A stretch of 64,000 nt of DNA, from assembly GCA_003864495.1 (NCBI GenBank), contig ML133488.1:663818-727817 (forward strand), in the 5' to 3' direction. Below, piece after piece: positions 39,690 through 50,318 of the stretch. Within the stretch, counting starts at the first letter, position 1; every line of letters starts with the position of its first letter. This DNA comes from Nemopilema nomurai (lineage: Eukaryota > Cnidaria > Scyphozoa > Rhizostomeae > Rhizostomatidae). The notes under the pieces are model-generated. The model was not told the origin of the DNA, did not search any database, and was given only the letters and a program-made list of their open reading frames with translations. The position numbers and the translations under genes were made by a program.

Positions 39690-40210
39690 CTAGAATAACA
39701 TCTCTAGATCTTGGAAAGAGAACAGAGTCAGAGCAAAGAGCAAAGGGACTCAAGATTTTGGATACGGAGCTATTAGAAAACTGCTTTCATGTGCAAGACA
39801 TGTGAAACAAAGAAACTAAAATTGAAGTTATAGTGAACGATGGTAAGACTTGCAGAGAGCTTAGAAATGATTTGCAGAAATTATGGATTTGAGACAGATT
39901 TCCCCTCACGCATGCATACAACAGATCGAGGCACATTGGAAGTAAACCTAAGACCAGTACTTTCATTATACAGGTGGGGACATGCAGGTTTAGAACGCTT
40001 TTGTGGACCTATGGGTAGTTGTCCAACTCTTTCAAGCAGATCCTATCACGAACAAATCAAGTGGATTGCCCACCATTCATTAAAATCACAGAAAGAATAA
40101 TGTGGGAGGCAGCTGACAGGCATGTCAAAAAGTCGAAGAGGAAGGGCCTACAAAAATTGCAGTACTAAGAGATGGTTAACGGGTTGCAAAGGTGGCAGTT
40201 ACAGTGGGTT
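39690..40210 (+). pseudogene. Mutator-like transposase remnant
   Basis: Decayed coding DNA resembling the Mutator-like transposase domain found in many invertebrate genomes. Visible are an EVNLRPV-type lead, then WGHAGLERFCGPMG (the usual G-x-x-L-x-x-F/L-C-x-x-M segment), SSRSYHEQIKWI, a shifted frame with IMWEAADRHVKKS, and VAKVAVTV where intact copies continue into the DGTW motif. Stops and frame changes break it, and the catalytic region downstream is missing. Assigned from memory of the family pattern. Confidence 0.55.
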
Positions 40211-40620
40211 TGAGAGATAGAACGAACATTAAAGAAAATGACGATTTGGCATGACCAGTAACATGGGATACCGCACATGCTTTGAACCTGGCAGTAACCA
40301 ATGCTAGAGATGCCATGAAGATTGCAAATGCATTAGATGCTGAACCATCAAAGTTGGTAGAGGACAAAAAATTCGGAGCAGATTTTGATTTGAGCGAAAC
40401 AAAAAAAGCCAGATATTTTGATGAGATCATTGAGCAGATGAAAGGAAAATTAAAGATTTGGACGCGAAGGAGGCAGCTGCAAGCCCTGACATTGGTCTGT
40501 ACGGAAAGCTGCGGCAAAGCATTAAGGAAGACCATTCTGAGGGCAAGACAGCTCGAAAGTATTCGCAAGATAAAGATTTCCCATACAAGGACTTAAACCA
40601 GGTGAAATCTTTCCGTTAAT
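40190..40620 (+). pseudogene. Remnant open frame of unknown origin abutting the Mutator-like remnant
   Basis: Starting at VAVTVGLRDRTN, the frame contains PVTWDTAHALNLAVTNARDA, then an acidic/lysine-rich stretch KKFGADFDLSETKKARYFDE. A one-base frame change near 40455 is followed by DAKEAAASPDIGLYGKLRQS. The wording resembles the C-terminal half of a host-derived or hAT-like transposase, but I cannot name a family. It joins the Mutator-like piece without a gap, suggesting a fused or chimeric element that later decayed. Confidence 0.35.
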
Positions 40621-40939
40621 TGAAGCTTAAAAATTCTGAAGAAAGGCACTCTTGCATTCTCGAACTCTTACACTCAAACATTCTAATTATTCGTTGCCTA
40701 TTGTAGCGGAGCTTCTAGCATAGGCATGACCTCGCGTACTTTTGCTTGTAATATAAGGTAGGCCTGTGAACACATGAATTGTTATTTGGAAGGATACAGT
40801 CCTCGCTTTATTCAGAGAGTTGTGGTTTCTTGTACTCAAGTCTGAGGAGCGGTGGATATTGTTTCTACATAGTGGTCTACAGAGCAGATAGAGTGACGAA
40901 TAGAGCGGATTGTATGTATGGCTTGAGTGACGAAGATAT

Positions 40940-41965
40940 GAAATGGCGGAATTGAAAAAAAGTTACGAAAACGAACGGGGCATCAAGCTTGTATTTTGCA
41001 GGCGTTAAAAGCCACAAAGGAATGTTTCGAAACGAAGAAGTACGAAGAAAATCAAGATCAATTCTATTTGTTGAGATCCAGTTTGCCAGCGCAGGTTTTT
41101 AAGCAACAGCAGCAAATTACCATTTAGCAGTGGACGCCTTGAAGAAAAGGTTTGGGAAAAAATCGGTCATCCAACAAGCCCACATTAGTTCCTTGCAACC
41201 AATCTCTCATGAGTGGGACGCTGCGTGGCTCCGGAAGCTGTATGACGCGGCGGAGAGGAACCACAGGGGACTGCAAGCCCAAGTCGTCTGAAAAATTCGC
41301 GACAACACATGCGCAGAAAGAAACATTCCATGAGGTAAGCGTTCGCGCATCGAAAATTACGCTTGACGAATAGTTTCTACTTTTCGTCAAGCGATATTAT
41401 TTGAGGTAAATGTAGAAAAATAGAACTGCATGATATTAATAATAGGCCTATGCAATATGGCCTTCTCAAAGCGACCGGAATTGAGTAGAAGTGAAACTGA
41501 ATTGCAGTTACGTATTTTTCTTAATAGATTAGGCAGCAAAACTTTTTTCACAAGAAAACAGAGCTTTTCAAATGCCATGATGCAGAATGTCAGAGCAGTG
41601 GAGATTCGACTTAAAGGAGTTACCGGACACGATTCGATTGCAGATTACTGGCCAATAGACAATGTTTTGAATGCATTAAGAACAGAAGTTGAGGGAGGAA
41701 TATGATGGCGGTGTGCTAAAATTCGAGAAGAAATCGATGAAGACCAGTAACGAAGAACTGAGGCCAAAAACTGCTAGAGCATTGACGACAAAAAGTGTTG
41801 CCCAATTTTGTGTACATTGTTAAGCGAGTCATGAATCACAGCATTGTAAGGAAGTTGCAGATATTAATGAGCGCAAACATCTCTTTCGCAAGTATGGCAG
41901 TTTCTTTGTTGGTTGTTAGCATGAGAAACAGGCAAAGAGACAAGCTTCAGAACAAATTATAAAGA
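40940..41965 (+). pseudogene. Degenerate BEL/Pao retrotransposon gag remnant
   Basis: Several broken frames match the gag region (DUF1759 type) of Pao/BEL elements in order: YHLAVDALKKRFGKKSVIQQAH and LRKLYDAAERNHRGLQA (41110-41290), a weaker NVLNALRTEVEG-like segment near 41660, and a zinc-knuckle-like FCVHC...SHESQHCKEV followed by INERKHLFRKYG (41805-41915). Stops and frameshifts disable it. Only the gag part is seen; protease and reverse transcriptase are absent. It is clearly older than the BEL/Pao insertion at 45790. Confidence 0.6.
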
Positions 41966-42534
41966 AGCACAAAATTAGCAAATGTGTGACTCTGCAGTGC
42001 TCAGCAAAGTCTCTCCTTAATTTTTTTAGAAAAAACCACCACTTTTCTTGTCATTCAAGGGAGCGTGATGCTTACTGAACCCCTCTCTGCCCCTCCAATC
42101 CTCCAGTCTGAAGCATGTTTCTTATTTGCCGCCAAATCATTTGCCCGCGCAATTTGCAATCACAGATTGTGATCACAAGATCGATTATCACATGACCTTA
42201 TAACGTAGCGACGAAATCGATTCAGACCGAGATATCTAATCCTGACAACACTTCTCAAATCTGAACTGCCCAGGTGGTTTTGACCGTTTATTTCTATTAC
42301 CAACGCTTGAGGTTATACAAACTCAAAAGGAACAACGTGAATTATACCTCTTGATGGATACGAATGTTATTCAAGAAGATCGATAGATCGATTTGCATGA
42401 AGAGCAATATTAAGAGAAAGCACTAATTCAAGACTTTATTGGAACGAGGTGCTTCGTTAAAATTCTTACGCTATTTTTTCGCTCTGGAGGTTGATTCTTC
42501 TTTCCGGTTGATAATTATGTTTTGCTCAAAGCTC

Positions 42535-43480
42535 AGCTAAAGACAAACTCTTTAAGATTTCCCATCTCTTCAAAATGCTTAGACAGAACTGTCTGAAAGT
42601 ACGTCCAGAAAAGAATAATTCTGTCGATGAACAGATTATTCGATTTAAGAAAAGCTGCTTGGGGCGGTACCTTACAAGAAAGCAAGAAAATGGGGCTTCA
42701 AAGTCTTCTCCACAAATGGCTCGTGTGGCATCTGCTATGATTTTGAGCTGCATGGGACTCCCAAACCAGATCACGTGCCTATTGAGAAGCCAGGGTGTTC
42801 TTATGAGGCTTTGTCATCATTTGCCAAAAGACCAGAATTATAAGCTATCCTTTGACAATTTCATCACGTACCTCGAAACTTATCGATAAAGTTGAAAGAG
42901 AAAAACATTGGCACATTGTGAGCAGATAGGATGCGCGGATGCAAGTTAAAATCAAAGAGTAATCTTAAAAAGGGAAGCAGAGGTTCTCATGATGGAGCAG
43001 AGGATTTCAACTCAGGTGTTACTGTTGCAAGGTGGTACGACAACAGAGCAGAGCCGTTGGCATCAAATCACGGGTTCATTGATCCTCTTGATGCTATGAG
43101 ACGTTTCTCCAAGTCGGAAAGACATTTTGTAAATGTCCCAGTTTTGTAAATGTCCCAGCTTTGTAAATGTCCCAAGACAACTTGCTGTTAAATGATATAA
43201 TGCAGATAAGGGAGGGGTTAACCTTCTTGACATGATTAGAGCATTGTACTCTTTAGGTCACAAAAGGAAAAGGTGGTACATGAAGAAATTCTTCTGGATC
43301 CTTGCAAATTCTGCTATTAATGGGTGGCGTGCCAACATTCTGGTGTGCCAACCACTTCTATTAATTTTTCAAATAGCAGATGCAGCCATCACATTTGAAA
43401 TTGATACCCCAAAGCGTTGTAGGAAAGGAAGTAAATCCCTGGAGAGGAGCTTAGAGGTGACACCAATGAGTAAAAATCCA
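42535..43480 (+). pseudogene. piggyBac-family transposase pseudogene
   Basis: Broken frames in order match the piggyBac transposase (DDE_Tnp_1_7): NSVDEQIIRFKKS near 42630, a shifted frame WGFKVFSTNGSCGICYDFELHG at 42690-42760, LPKDQNYKLSFDNFITYL at 42820-42870 (keeping the FDN aspartate), then LRGCKLKS...LKKGSRGSHD and VARWYDNRAEPLAS (42931-43080), and ADKGGVNLLDMIRALY followed by KRKRWYMKKFFW (43205-43300). At least three frame changes or stops prevent expression. No C-terminal cysteine-rich domain or terminal TTAA pair was found. Confidence 0.8.
43125..43175. repeat. 17-bp tandem repeat, three copies
   Basis: Three copies of TTTTGTAAATGTCCCAG at 43125, 43142 and 43159 (the last starts with C and ends with A). 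It begins inside the piggyBac coding remnant, so it expanded after, or helped cause, the loss of the frame. Confidence 0.88.
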
Positions 43481-44213
43481 AGAAGCAGGGGTGCCGTGGT
43501 GGGGGTTTAGAGGGGTACAGCCCCACTCTATACAATTTTTTAAGAAATCGACTCAGCCCCTTAATCCTATTCCTTGTTCGTGCTAGGGCTATGTTCATTA
43601 ATCACATCAAAAGCCATTGATGCCCAGTTGCTGTTTCACCACAGGTCTGCCATTGATAACCGTACAAGAAAAAGATAAAAATTCGTTTAGCAGACTCGAA
43701 TGGATTGCAAGCGTTATACACTTAAAGTTGAACATTTTTTTAAAAATATGTTTTATTGCTGCTTTCTATACTAAAGTTGTGTTCTCGTGTACCAAGATGT
43801 AACCATATATCAACTGAATACACAGTCAACCGGTATTATTTGTAGCTCTGTCTAGCCTACCTTTGAATAGCAGAGGCACTAGAGCAAATTGTTTGGTGAG
43901 TTGAAAATAGTCATAAGTTACATACTCAAATAACTAAAGTTCTGATATCTTCCATCTAACACACCAAAGGCAGAACATTTTGTTTTCAATGCCAGTAGGG
44001 TCCAACCGTGATCCAAGGGGCTCAAACTTAATCTAACCCTCCTCCTTACTTTTGGAAAAACATGGTCCACGGGTATCTTCTGCCATCTGATATATCATAG
44101 TTCCCAAGGAAAATTAACTAAACAGTAGAACGAGGCAAAAGGGGCAGTCTCTAGGACCTGGCACAATGCCGGAGTGCCCACCTTGTATTTTACGACTACA
44201 TCCCTGCCAAGAA

Positions 44214-45030
44214 GGTATGATACGCCATTATGATACGTCATACGGTATGACGCTAAAAGTCAATGGCCCAAACATGGTCCAGATGGTGCAAGTCACATTT
44301 GACGTCCAATTTAAGAACGAGAAATACATCGAAAAGAAAAAGGCGATTTATGCAGGTACTTTGCAATGTTTTGTCATACGGTATGACGTCATTATGATAC
44401 GTCATACGGTATGACGCGAAAAGTCAATGGCCCAAACATGGTCCAGATGATACAAGTCACACTTGACGTCCAATTTAAGAACGAGAAATACATCGAGAAA
44501 AAAGAGGCGATTTATGCAGGTACTTTGCAATGTTTTGTCATACGGTATGACGTCATTATGATACGTCATACGGAATGAAGCGAAAAGTCAATGGCCCAAA
44601 CATGGTCCAAATGATACAAGTCACACTTGACGTCCAATTCAAGAACGAGAAATACATCGAAAAGAAAAGGCGATTTATGCAGGTACTTTTCAATGTTTTG
44701 TCATACGGTATGACGCCATTATGATACGTCATACGGTATGACGCGAAAAGTCAATGGCCCAAACATGGTCCAGATGATACAAGTCTCACTTGACGTCCAA
44801 TTTAAGAACGAGAAATACATCGAAAAGAAAAAGACGATTTATGCAGGTACTTTGCAATGTTTTGCCATACGGTATGACGTCATTATGATACGTCATACGG
44901 TATGACGCGAAAAGTCAATGGCCCAAACATGGTCCAGATGGTGCAAGTCACACTTGACGTCCAATTCAAGAACAAGAAATACATCGAAAAGAAAAGGCGA
45001 TTTATGCAGGTGTTTCGCAATGTTTATCCT
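44214..45030. repeat. 164-bp tandem satellite, about five copies, with internal perfect palindromes
   Basis: Direct repeats with period 163-164 bp. The phrase CATTATGATACGTCATAC or a one-base variant starts at 44226, 44390, 44554, 44717 and 44881. Each unit contains CGTCATACGGTATGACG, an 8-bp arm palindrome around one G, and between units a second copy sits 13 bp away, giving paired palindromes. The rest of the unit is a conserved AAGTCAATGGCCCAAACATGG...TTTATGCAGGTACTTTGCAATG body. Copies differ at only a few positions. The period is not a multiple of three, so the frame at 44166-44414 is not a gene. Confidence 0.92.
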
Positions 45031-45762
45031 TAACGCCCGATGGGAAACGTCTTGGTGGTGATGAAGTGAAGAGGGAGAAATTACTGTGGATTCTCCCAGC
45101 CCTCTTGTCCATTTACTAACGCTTTGCCTTGCAGCATGGTTCCTTGTTAGTCATGCTTACGCAGATTCCACAGTACCTGGTATTATGCTCGCGCTATTAA
45201 ATGCTTACATAGAAATGAATCATGGCTGTTTTACGCAGTAAGTATTGTCTAGCTGACGTGTATACGCAAATTCCTCTTCATGAAAACGAGGACAGTAAAT
45301 AAACATCCAACTCGTGATTGTTATAAGTATTCACATGACAAATTTACGTAAATTGTAAGAATGTATATTATTGGTTGATAATTCGGTAATTCCTTATTGG
45401 AACATATAAAAACATGTTAAATTATCAGTAGTATTCGTGTTCAAGCCTAGAGAAATGAGAATTATGTGATGAACAGAAGTTGCTGAACACTAAAGGATTC
45501 TTTTTCTTGGCTTTTCTCTTGGACACCGACAACTATCCGTAGAACTAGCGAAAGATAGGCGAAAGTCAGACGAAACGAATTTCCAAATATGTGCTAAGCT
45601 TGCTGCTATCAGTATTGCTGCCTCAAATTCCACTGAAGAGCGAGCATTCAGTATCTTGTCCATAATTTGTCTGATTGCAGCTCAAGCAACTACAGCATGT
45701 CTCACAAGATTGTGGAGCGTCGCATCATGATTTCTGGCAATTATTCAAAGTGGCCCAAGTGC
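45031..45762. other. Spacer between satellite and BEL/Pao insertion
   Basis: No gene recognised. The stretch is part of the transposon-rich island and may contain further decayed element sequence. Confidence 0.35.
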
Positions 45763-45789
45763 GAGAGAGAGAGAGAGAGAGAGAGAGAG
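45763..45789. repeat. (GA)n microsatellite at the left edge of the BEL/Pao insertion
   Basis: Thirteen to fourteen GA units directly abut the TGTC start of the LTR. A second (GA) tract at 46692-46706 abuts the other end, consistent with insertion into one pre-existing GA tract. Confidence 0.9.
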
Positions 45790-45999
45790 TGTCAAGTACT
45801 GGAGTCTGGGCCCTAGTACCGGGATCTGGACCCTAACGGACGCTTACACCTATTAATACTTATCCCCTTTGCATTCGTAATCGTTTTCGTTTTCGTTCAC
45901 CATTCGCATTCGCTCCGTTCGACACGTTGTGTCACCCACGTTTACTTATAATATGACAAGTTTATAGCAACAAACCATCGTCTCTCTCTGTGCTTCACA
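45790..45999 (+). repeat. 5' LTR of the BEL/Pao insertion (210 bp)
   Basis: Bounded by TG...CA and followed at once by the primer-binding-like sequence. It contains CGTTTTCGTTTTCGTTCACC and CATTCGCATTCGC runs. It is the reference copy for the solo LTR at 35028-35226 and for the inverted fragment at 46593-46691. Confidence 0.85.
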
Positions 46000-46062
46000 T
46001 TTTGGTGCCGTGACCAGGATTTGGGTTATTTTTACACGTATTCGCATCTCGTTGAATTAATC

Positions 46063-46668
46063 ATGCCGAAGACGTCCTTCGAGAAGCTCCAAGCAGAGAG
46101 GAGACAATTACGCCGAGCCTTCACCCGAACCTACGATGAATCGTCACGATTCTTCACGGAGCACGCCATATCAGACCAAGACCTCTCGCTCCTGAAATCA
46201 GCGGCCGCAGCCCTTAACGAAAAATTTCAGGAGTGCCAGAGTTTGGACAAGGACATCAGTTCCCTCGCCCTCGACGAGATCCAAAACGAAGAAGACCAAG
46301 ACGCCTTTTTCGACGAGGCAACGCAGGTATCAAACCTCCATCGAGGTAAGATTAGTACACTTACCTTTCGTTTAACAGAGCTCGAAAAAAGCTCTCACGC
46401 ATCTTTGCCTCGTCATGAAGTTTCTTCTGTCCGTTCTAAACTTCCGGATCTAAAATTGCCAACCTTCGACGGAAAAATAACAGATTGGAATGGCTTCTGG
46501 GAGCGTTTCCAGTCCCAGGTTGGCAACGTAACAGAACTTTCAAATTCAGCAAAGTTCACGTATTTAATTGGTCAATTGCGAGGGGAAGCTTTGAAAACGA
46601 ATACGAATGCAAAGGGGATTAATATTAATAGGTGTAAGCGTCCGTTAGGGTCCAGATCCCGGTACTAG
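46063..46668 (+). CDS. Truncated gag (DUF1759-type) of the BEL/Pao insertion
   Basis: Open frame from the ATG in AATCATGCCG; about 179 residues belong to gag and the last ~22 are read through the inverted LTR fragment. An N-terminal helical and charged region is followed by LPDLKLPTFDGKITDWNGFW, FTYLIGQLRGEALK, the classic start of the Pao/BEL gag core. No stop interrupts the gag portion, which suggests a young insertion or a recently lost parent. The zinc knuckle and pol are absent, so it cannot make a particle protein of normal length. Confidence 0.8.
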   Translation: MPKTSFEKLQAERRQLRRAFTRTYDESSRFFTEHAISDQDLSLLKSAAAALNEKFQECQSLDKDISSLALDEIQNEEDQDAFFDEATQVSNLHRGKISTLTFRLTELEKSSHASLPRHEVSSVRSKLPDLKLPTFDGKITDWNGFWERFQSQVGNVTELSNSAKFTYLIGQLRGEALKTNTNAKGININRCKRPLGSRSRY

Positions 46669-46691
46669 GGCCCAGACTCCAGTACTTGACA
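46593..46691 (-). repeat. Inverted partial LTR forming a ~99-bp terminal inverted repeat
   Basis: Reverse complement of 45790-45888 with a few differences (for example GATTAATATTAATAGG for GATAAGTATTAATAGG). Ends in GTACTTGACA next to the right (GA) tract. Confidence 0.88.
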
Positions 46692-46706
46692 GAGAGAGAG
46701 AGAGAG

Positions 46707-47070
46707 CCCAAAGGGCAGCTGATCCCTGCAATTCTCTACTAAATTCTCTATCTATCCGGAATAGGGAATCTAGTATGGAAAGGTTAAATAAACACCTTTA
46801 AAATGTTAGGCTTGAAGGATGTGGCTGACTAGGAACAATCGTTCACCATGACAAAAGAGGGGAGAGATCTTGTTTTTGAACTATGGTCTCCTTTCTTGAA
46901 GGTAAGGAAAAATGATTTAATGTCAAGGATGTAACTGCAAAATAGCTAAGTAATGAAAAGAATGGAATAGGAAATGTGCAAACAAAGAGGCAAAAAAGGA
47001 AATTTTAAAAACATTGGCAGTAAGAAATTTCAGATATGTAGCTTCAATCTTTCATTGAAACCAATTAAAA
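46707..47070. other. Intergenic DNA right of the BEL/Pao insertion
   Basis: No gene or repeat family recognised. Confidence 0.4.
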
Positions 47071-47360
47071 AAGAAAATTGCAAGATTGCTTTGGTATATT
47101 GACAGCCAGTGTTAGACTGTGACAAAGGCAAAAGGCTAGGTATTGCTACAATTGGTAAGATGTATAATGTCTATAATTGCAAACAGAAAGTGAATAAACA
47201 TGGCAACTAAGAAAATTGCAAGATTGCTTTGGTATATTGATAGCCAGAGTTAGAATGTGACAAAGGCAAAGAGGCTAGGTATTGCTACAATTGGTAAGAT
47301 GTATAATGTCTATAATTGCAAACAGAAATTGAAGAAACATGACAACTAAGAAAATTGTAG
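47071..47360. repeat. 138-bp tandem duplication downstream of the angel gene
   Basis: Two copies starting AAGAAAATTGCAAGATTG at 47071 and 47209, with the start of a third (AAGAAAATTG) near 47347. The copies differ at roughly ten positions, for example GACAGCCAGTGTTAGACTG versus GATAGCCAGAGTTAGAATG. Non-coding, about 0.5 kb beyond the angel stop codon. Confidence 0.9.
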
Positions 47361-47864
47361 ATTGTTCCTGTGCCCTTGAGAGTGCCATAAAATAATTTGA
47401 TAAGCAGTTTAAAAAATGATGAAGCTTATCAAATTTTGAAGTGATAGTTTCTAATCTAAATTTCATTCACAGTGCAATGACAATACTTTGGCCTTTTTCC
47501 CAGCAAACAAAACCTAACTGCATATTTGATGGATGAAACTGAATACCACAACAGAATTCTGAAGTGAACCAGATTATTGAAAAACATGGAGGTTTCAGTG
47601 TACCATTTCAAGGATCAATTTGACTAGGTTGGCTAGGAATCCTTCCAAAAGGGCATAAATTAACTTGACAAATAATAATTGGCTCATAAAAAAACCCTCA
47701 AACAACTTGTACTAAAAACAATTCAAAAAAGGCATTATAAATGATGTGTTGAATTGGCCCTGATATGATCCATGTGCTTCAAAACTGTTTTGCATCTTTA
47801 TGTCCAGTTTCCATTCCAGTTTTCCTCCCATAAACAGGAACTTGATTATCCATAAAACATTGCA

Positions 47865-50318
47865 CTAACACAACCGGAAAGTAGCAAGCAATGCCAAATG
47901 ATCTGACGACAAGACTGGATTTGGAAGAGATTGCAACTTTGAGAAATCCCTCTCCAAAAGCAAAGCTAAAACTCCAGACAAATAGAGTCGCCTCCTTAAT
48001 TCAATGGGAGATCCATCTTCAGCTGCAAAAGGCATTTGACCTTGGGAGAACAAAATGTAATCAACAGTGCCTTGATTAGAGCTTGCTGTCTCACGACCTT
48101 GATGGTGCCTATAAACACTGCGTAGCTCAAGATTATGTTTCAAAACACCTTTCTCCTCAATCTCTTCAGCTGTTCTGCTACCAGCTACAATACGATCACC
48201 ATTGTGTTTACTGAAGCTACTATCAGGCAAGCCATCTCTGTGTACATTAATCTTGGACTGTTCAGAAGTCCTTCCCTCTGGTTGCTTTTGGCATAAGCCT
48301 GTGATGCCTAACTCCTCCAATACTCTGTCACTATGAAACATACTCTTGCTTCTACCTTCATGCTCACAACATTGAGATACTTGCCCAGAGGCAGTTGCTC
48401 TACTGGTTCCATCATATCTTAGATGTCCTTTAGTAGCAAATTCTAACAGTGGACTGAATGGCAGTGAGTTGAAATCACCACAAACTATTATTGGGTTAAA
48501 CAGATTTTTTTTTTGTCCTTTCTTTGGTTGATGCATTGAAATTTTTGCAATTTCATCAATTTCTGCAAAAAGCATGCCAAGTTGTAACAATTTTATGTCC
48601 CCTCTTTTTTTGTTAAACAGGATATGTGTGTTGGCAACAATGATAGGTGGCTTTCTCAAAGTGACACCTTTTTCAATACAACATAATTCTACTATAATAC
48701 CTATGTTGTCCCTGTTCATTAAAGAATGATTTGGTACCTGATACTCCACAGTGCGGTAGCTTTTTAAAGTGAATCTGCTTTGACGATAAAAGACAGCACA
48801 TCCATCAGTCTTTTCACCAGTCTTTTTCTTGTAAATTCCAATGTAACCTGATTACAAGTGAGAAAAATAGCCAATGTATTTGCCATCCTTTGTGTTTACC
48901 TGATGTTTATTCTGTATAGTGTCAGATCTTCCATAGAACTGATTGAGCATGTGTGTAATGTACAGAAAGCTAAACATGATAATAGCCTCTTAGCACTTGT
49001 CAGGAAAATTATTGGTAATGTATTCTGTATAATGAGATAACCAACTAGAATAGCATAACTTTTAAAGCAGTTTTAGGTCATACTGAAGGCAGTTCACTTT
49101 TATAGTGTTGTTTTCTGTCAAAATGCGAAAAACCCTTTGGGCAATTAATCTAGTGCTCTTTGTCTCCAAGTTGCAAAAAATCTAGAAACATTGACCTTCA
49201 AAAATAGAGACACCTTCCACCTTTCTTGATAAAAAAGACAACCTTAAGTGGAAAACCAATTTCGTAATCAAAATGAGCTATGCTTGTGGTATATGAATAA
49301 TCACAAAGAAGCATCGAACATAGTGAATGTCACAAATCATATCAAACAATATAGTAGCAATAAGAAAACAAAAATTTTAATTGCTTCATTATATTAGAAA
49401 ATTATGCCATCAACACAAATATCATAAGCCTTACCACATTTGACTAGTTCTGGCTTGAACCAATCAGCAAAATGATTAGCCTGAACTTCTTGTAGACAAA
49501 TAACCTGTGAAAGCAAAATAGGAAAGATTTATCATGACAGCATCAACTCAAGCATAGAATATATCATTCAAGGTGCAATACTATGATTCCTTCTTGTTGA
49601 TACACCTAAAGAAATTTAATGTACATCAACTTTTCCTTCGTCTGGTTATAGCTTTTCATCTACTTTTCTTGACTAGGAAATGCTGACACCATACCTGAAA
49701 CATGTGTAGCCTTTTTTAACTGTTTATATAAAGAATGGACAATATCCTGGTTATTTCAATTTCAAAATCTTTTGGACAATTTGCAAGCCATGATCTGAGT
49801 ATTTTTAAGTTTAAACTTACATCAGCATTATAATTTATGATTTCTTTCATCAAGTTCTTCTTTCTGTACTCCCACTGTAATGTCCATTCGGGGCAGTCTG
49901 CATAAAGATATTCATGCTGCCAGAGCAAAGAGTCTGATAAAACATTGTATGACAAGACTGTGAAGTTAAAGGTGTTTTTTCGGCCTGATGGTATTTCGTT
50001 TATTGGAAAAAAACGCCTTCCCACTTGACGCGGGCTTTGGTACAGCGGATTTGTTGTATGATGTTGAGGTACCGTGTCAGCGAATTGCCCATGGGGAAAT
50101 CTTCTTCTCATCCTGTATTCGAAGTGGCCTTCATCCACACCATGCATGCGTGAACCTCTACCTTGATTTTGACCTGGCCACGAAACATTCCTGGGCATCT
50201 GGCCCCGTAGACTGTCATTATCACTGATGACAGCCAAAGAACGGGATCTCACTGTAGCAGAGTGACTGCCAGATTTTCGTCCATGTCTTGCTTCTCCAAA
50301 CTGCTTCGAGTACGCCAT
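47865..50318 (-). CDS. ANGEL2: Angel-type CCR4-like nuclease (ANGEL2-like), 3 exons, 516 aa
   Basis: Member of the exonuclease-endonuclease-phosphatase superfamily, CCR4/nocturnin branch; mammalian ANGEL2 removes 2',3'-cyclic phosphates from RNA ends. Exons: 49821-50318 (residues 1-166), 49435-49504, 47865-48847; phases 0 and 1 agree. Residues 1-115 are a basic, low-complexity leader. The catalytic domain shows VLSYNVLSDSLLWQHEYLY (N125), ICLQEVQ (E172, metal ligand), DGCAVFYR, NRDNIG, VANTHILFN, VCGDFNSLP (D314 and N316) and SSDHLALLATF (D505 and H506). A charged insert of roughly 150 residues lies between GDFNS and SSDH, and the frame stays open through it. ATG at 50316-50318. ANGEL1 versus ANGEL2 is not fully resolved by eye. 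Confidence 0.93.

Larger units (their letters stand above)
45790..46691 (+). mobile_element. BEL/Pao-type retroelement: 5' LTR, gag fragment and an inverted partial LTR
   Basis: The LTR is 45790-45999 (TGTCAAGTAC...GCTTCACA), followed by a primer-binding-like TGGTGCCGTGACCAGGAT at 46003-46020 and the start of gag at 46063. At about 46593 gag is cut off and joined to 99 bp (46593-46691) that are the reverse complement of the first ~99 bp of the LTR. The whole insertion therefore begins and ends with the same LTR terminus in opposite orientation. GAAAACGA at the joint also occurs in the LTR, a microhomology. GAGAG flanks both sides, compatible with a 5-bp target duplication but ambiguous within GA repeats. 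Protease, reverse transcriptase, integrase and the 3' LTR are missing. Confidence 0.85.

Noticed and set aside
44166..44414. 82-codon frame across the satellite
   Set aside because: Falls in the 164-bp tandem repeat, whose period is not a multiple of three, so the frame is not maintained between units.
44214..45030. CRISPR-like array
   Set aside because: Regular repeats exist, but units are 164 bp with no short repeat/unique spacer alternation, and the DNA is eukaryotic.
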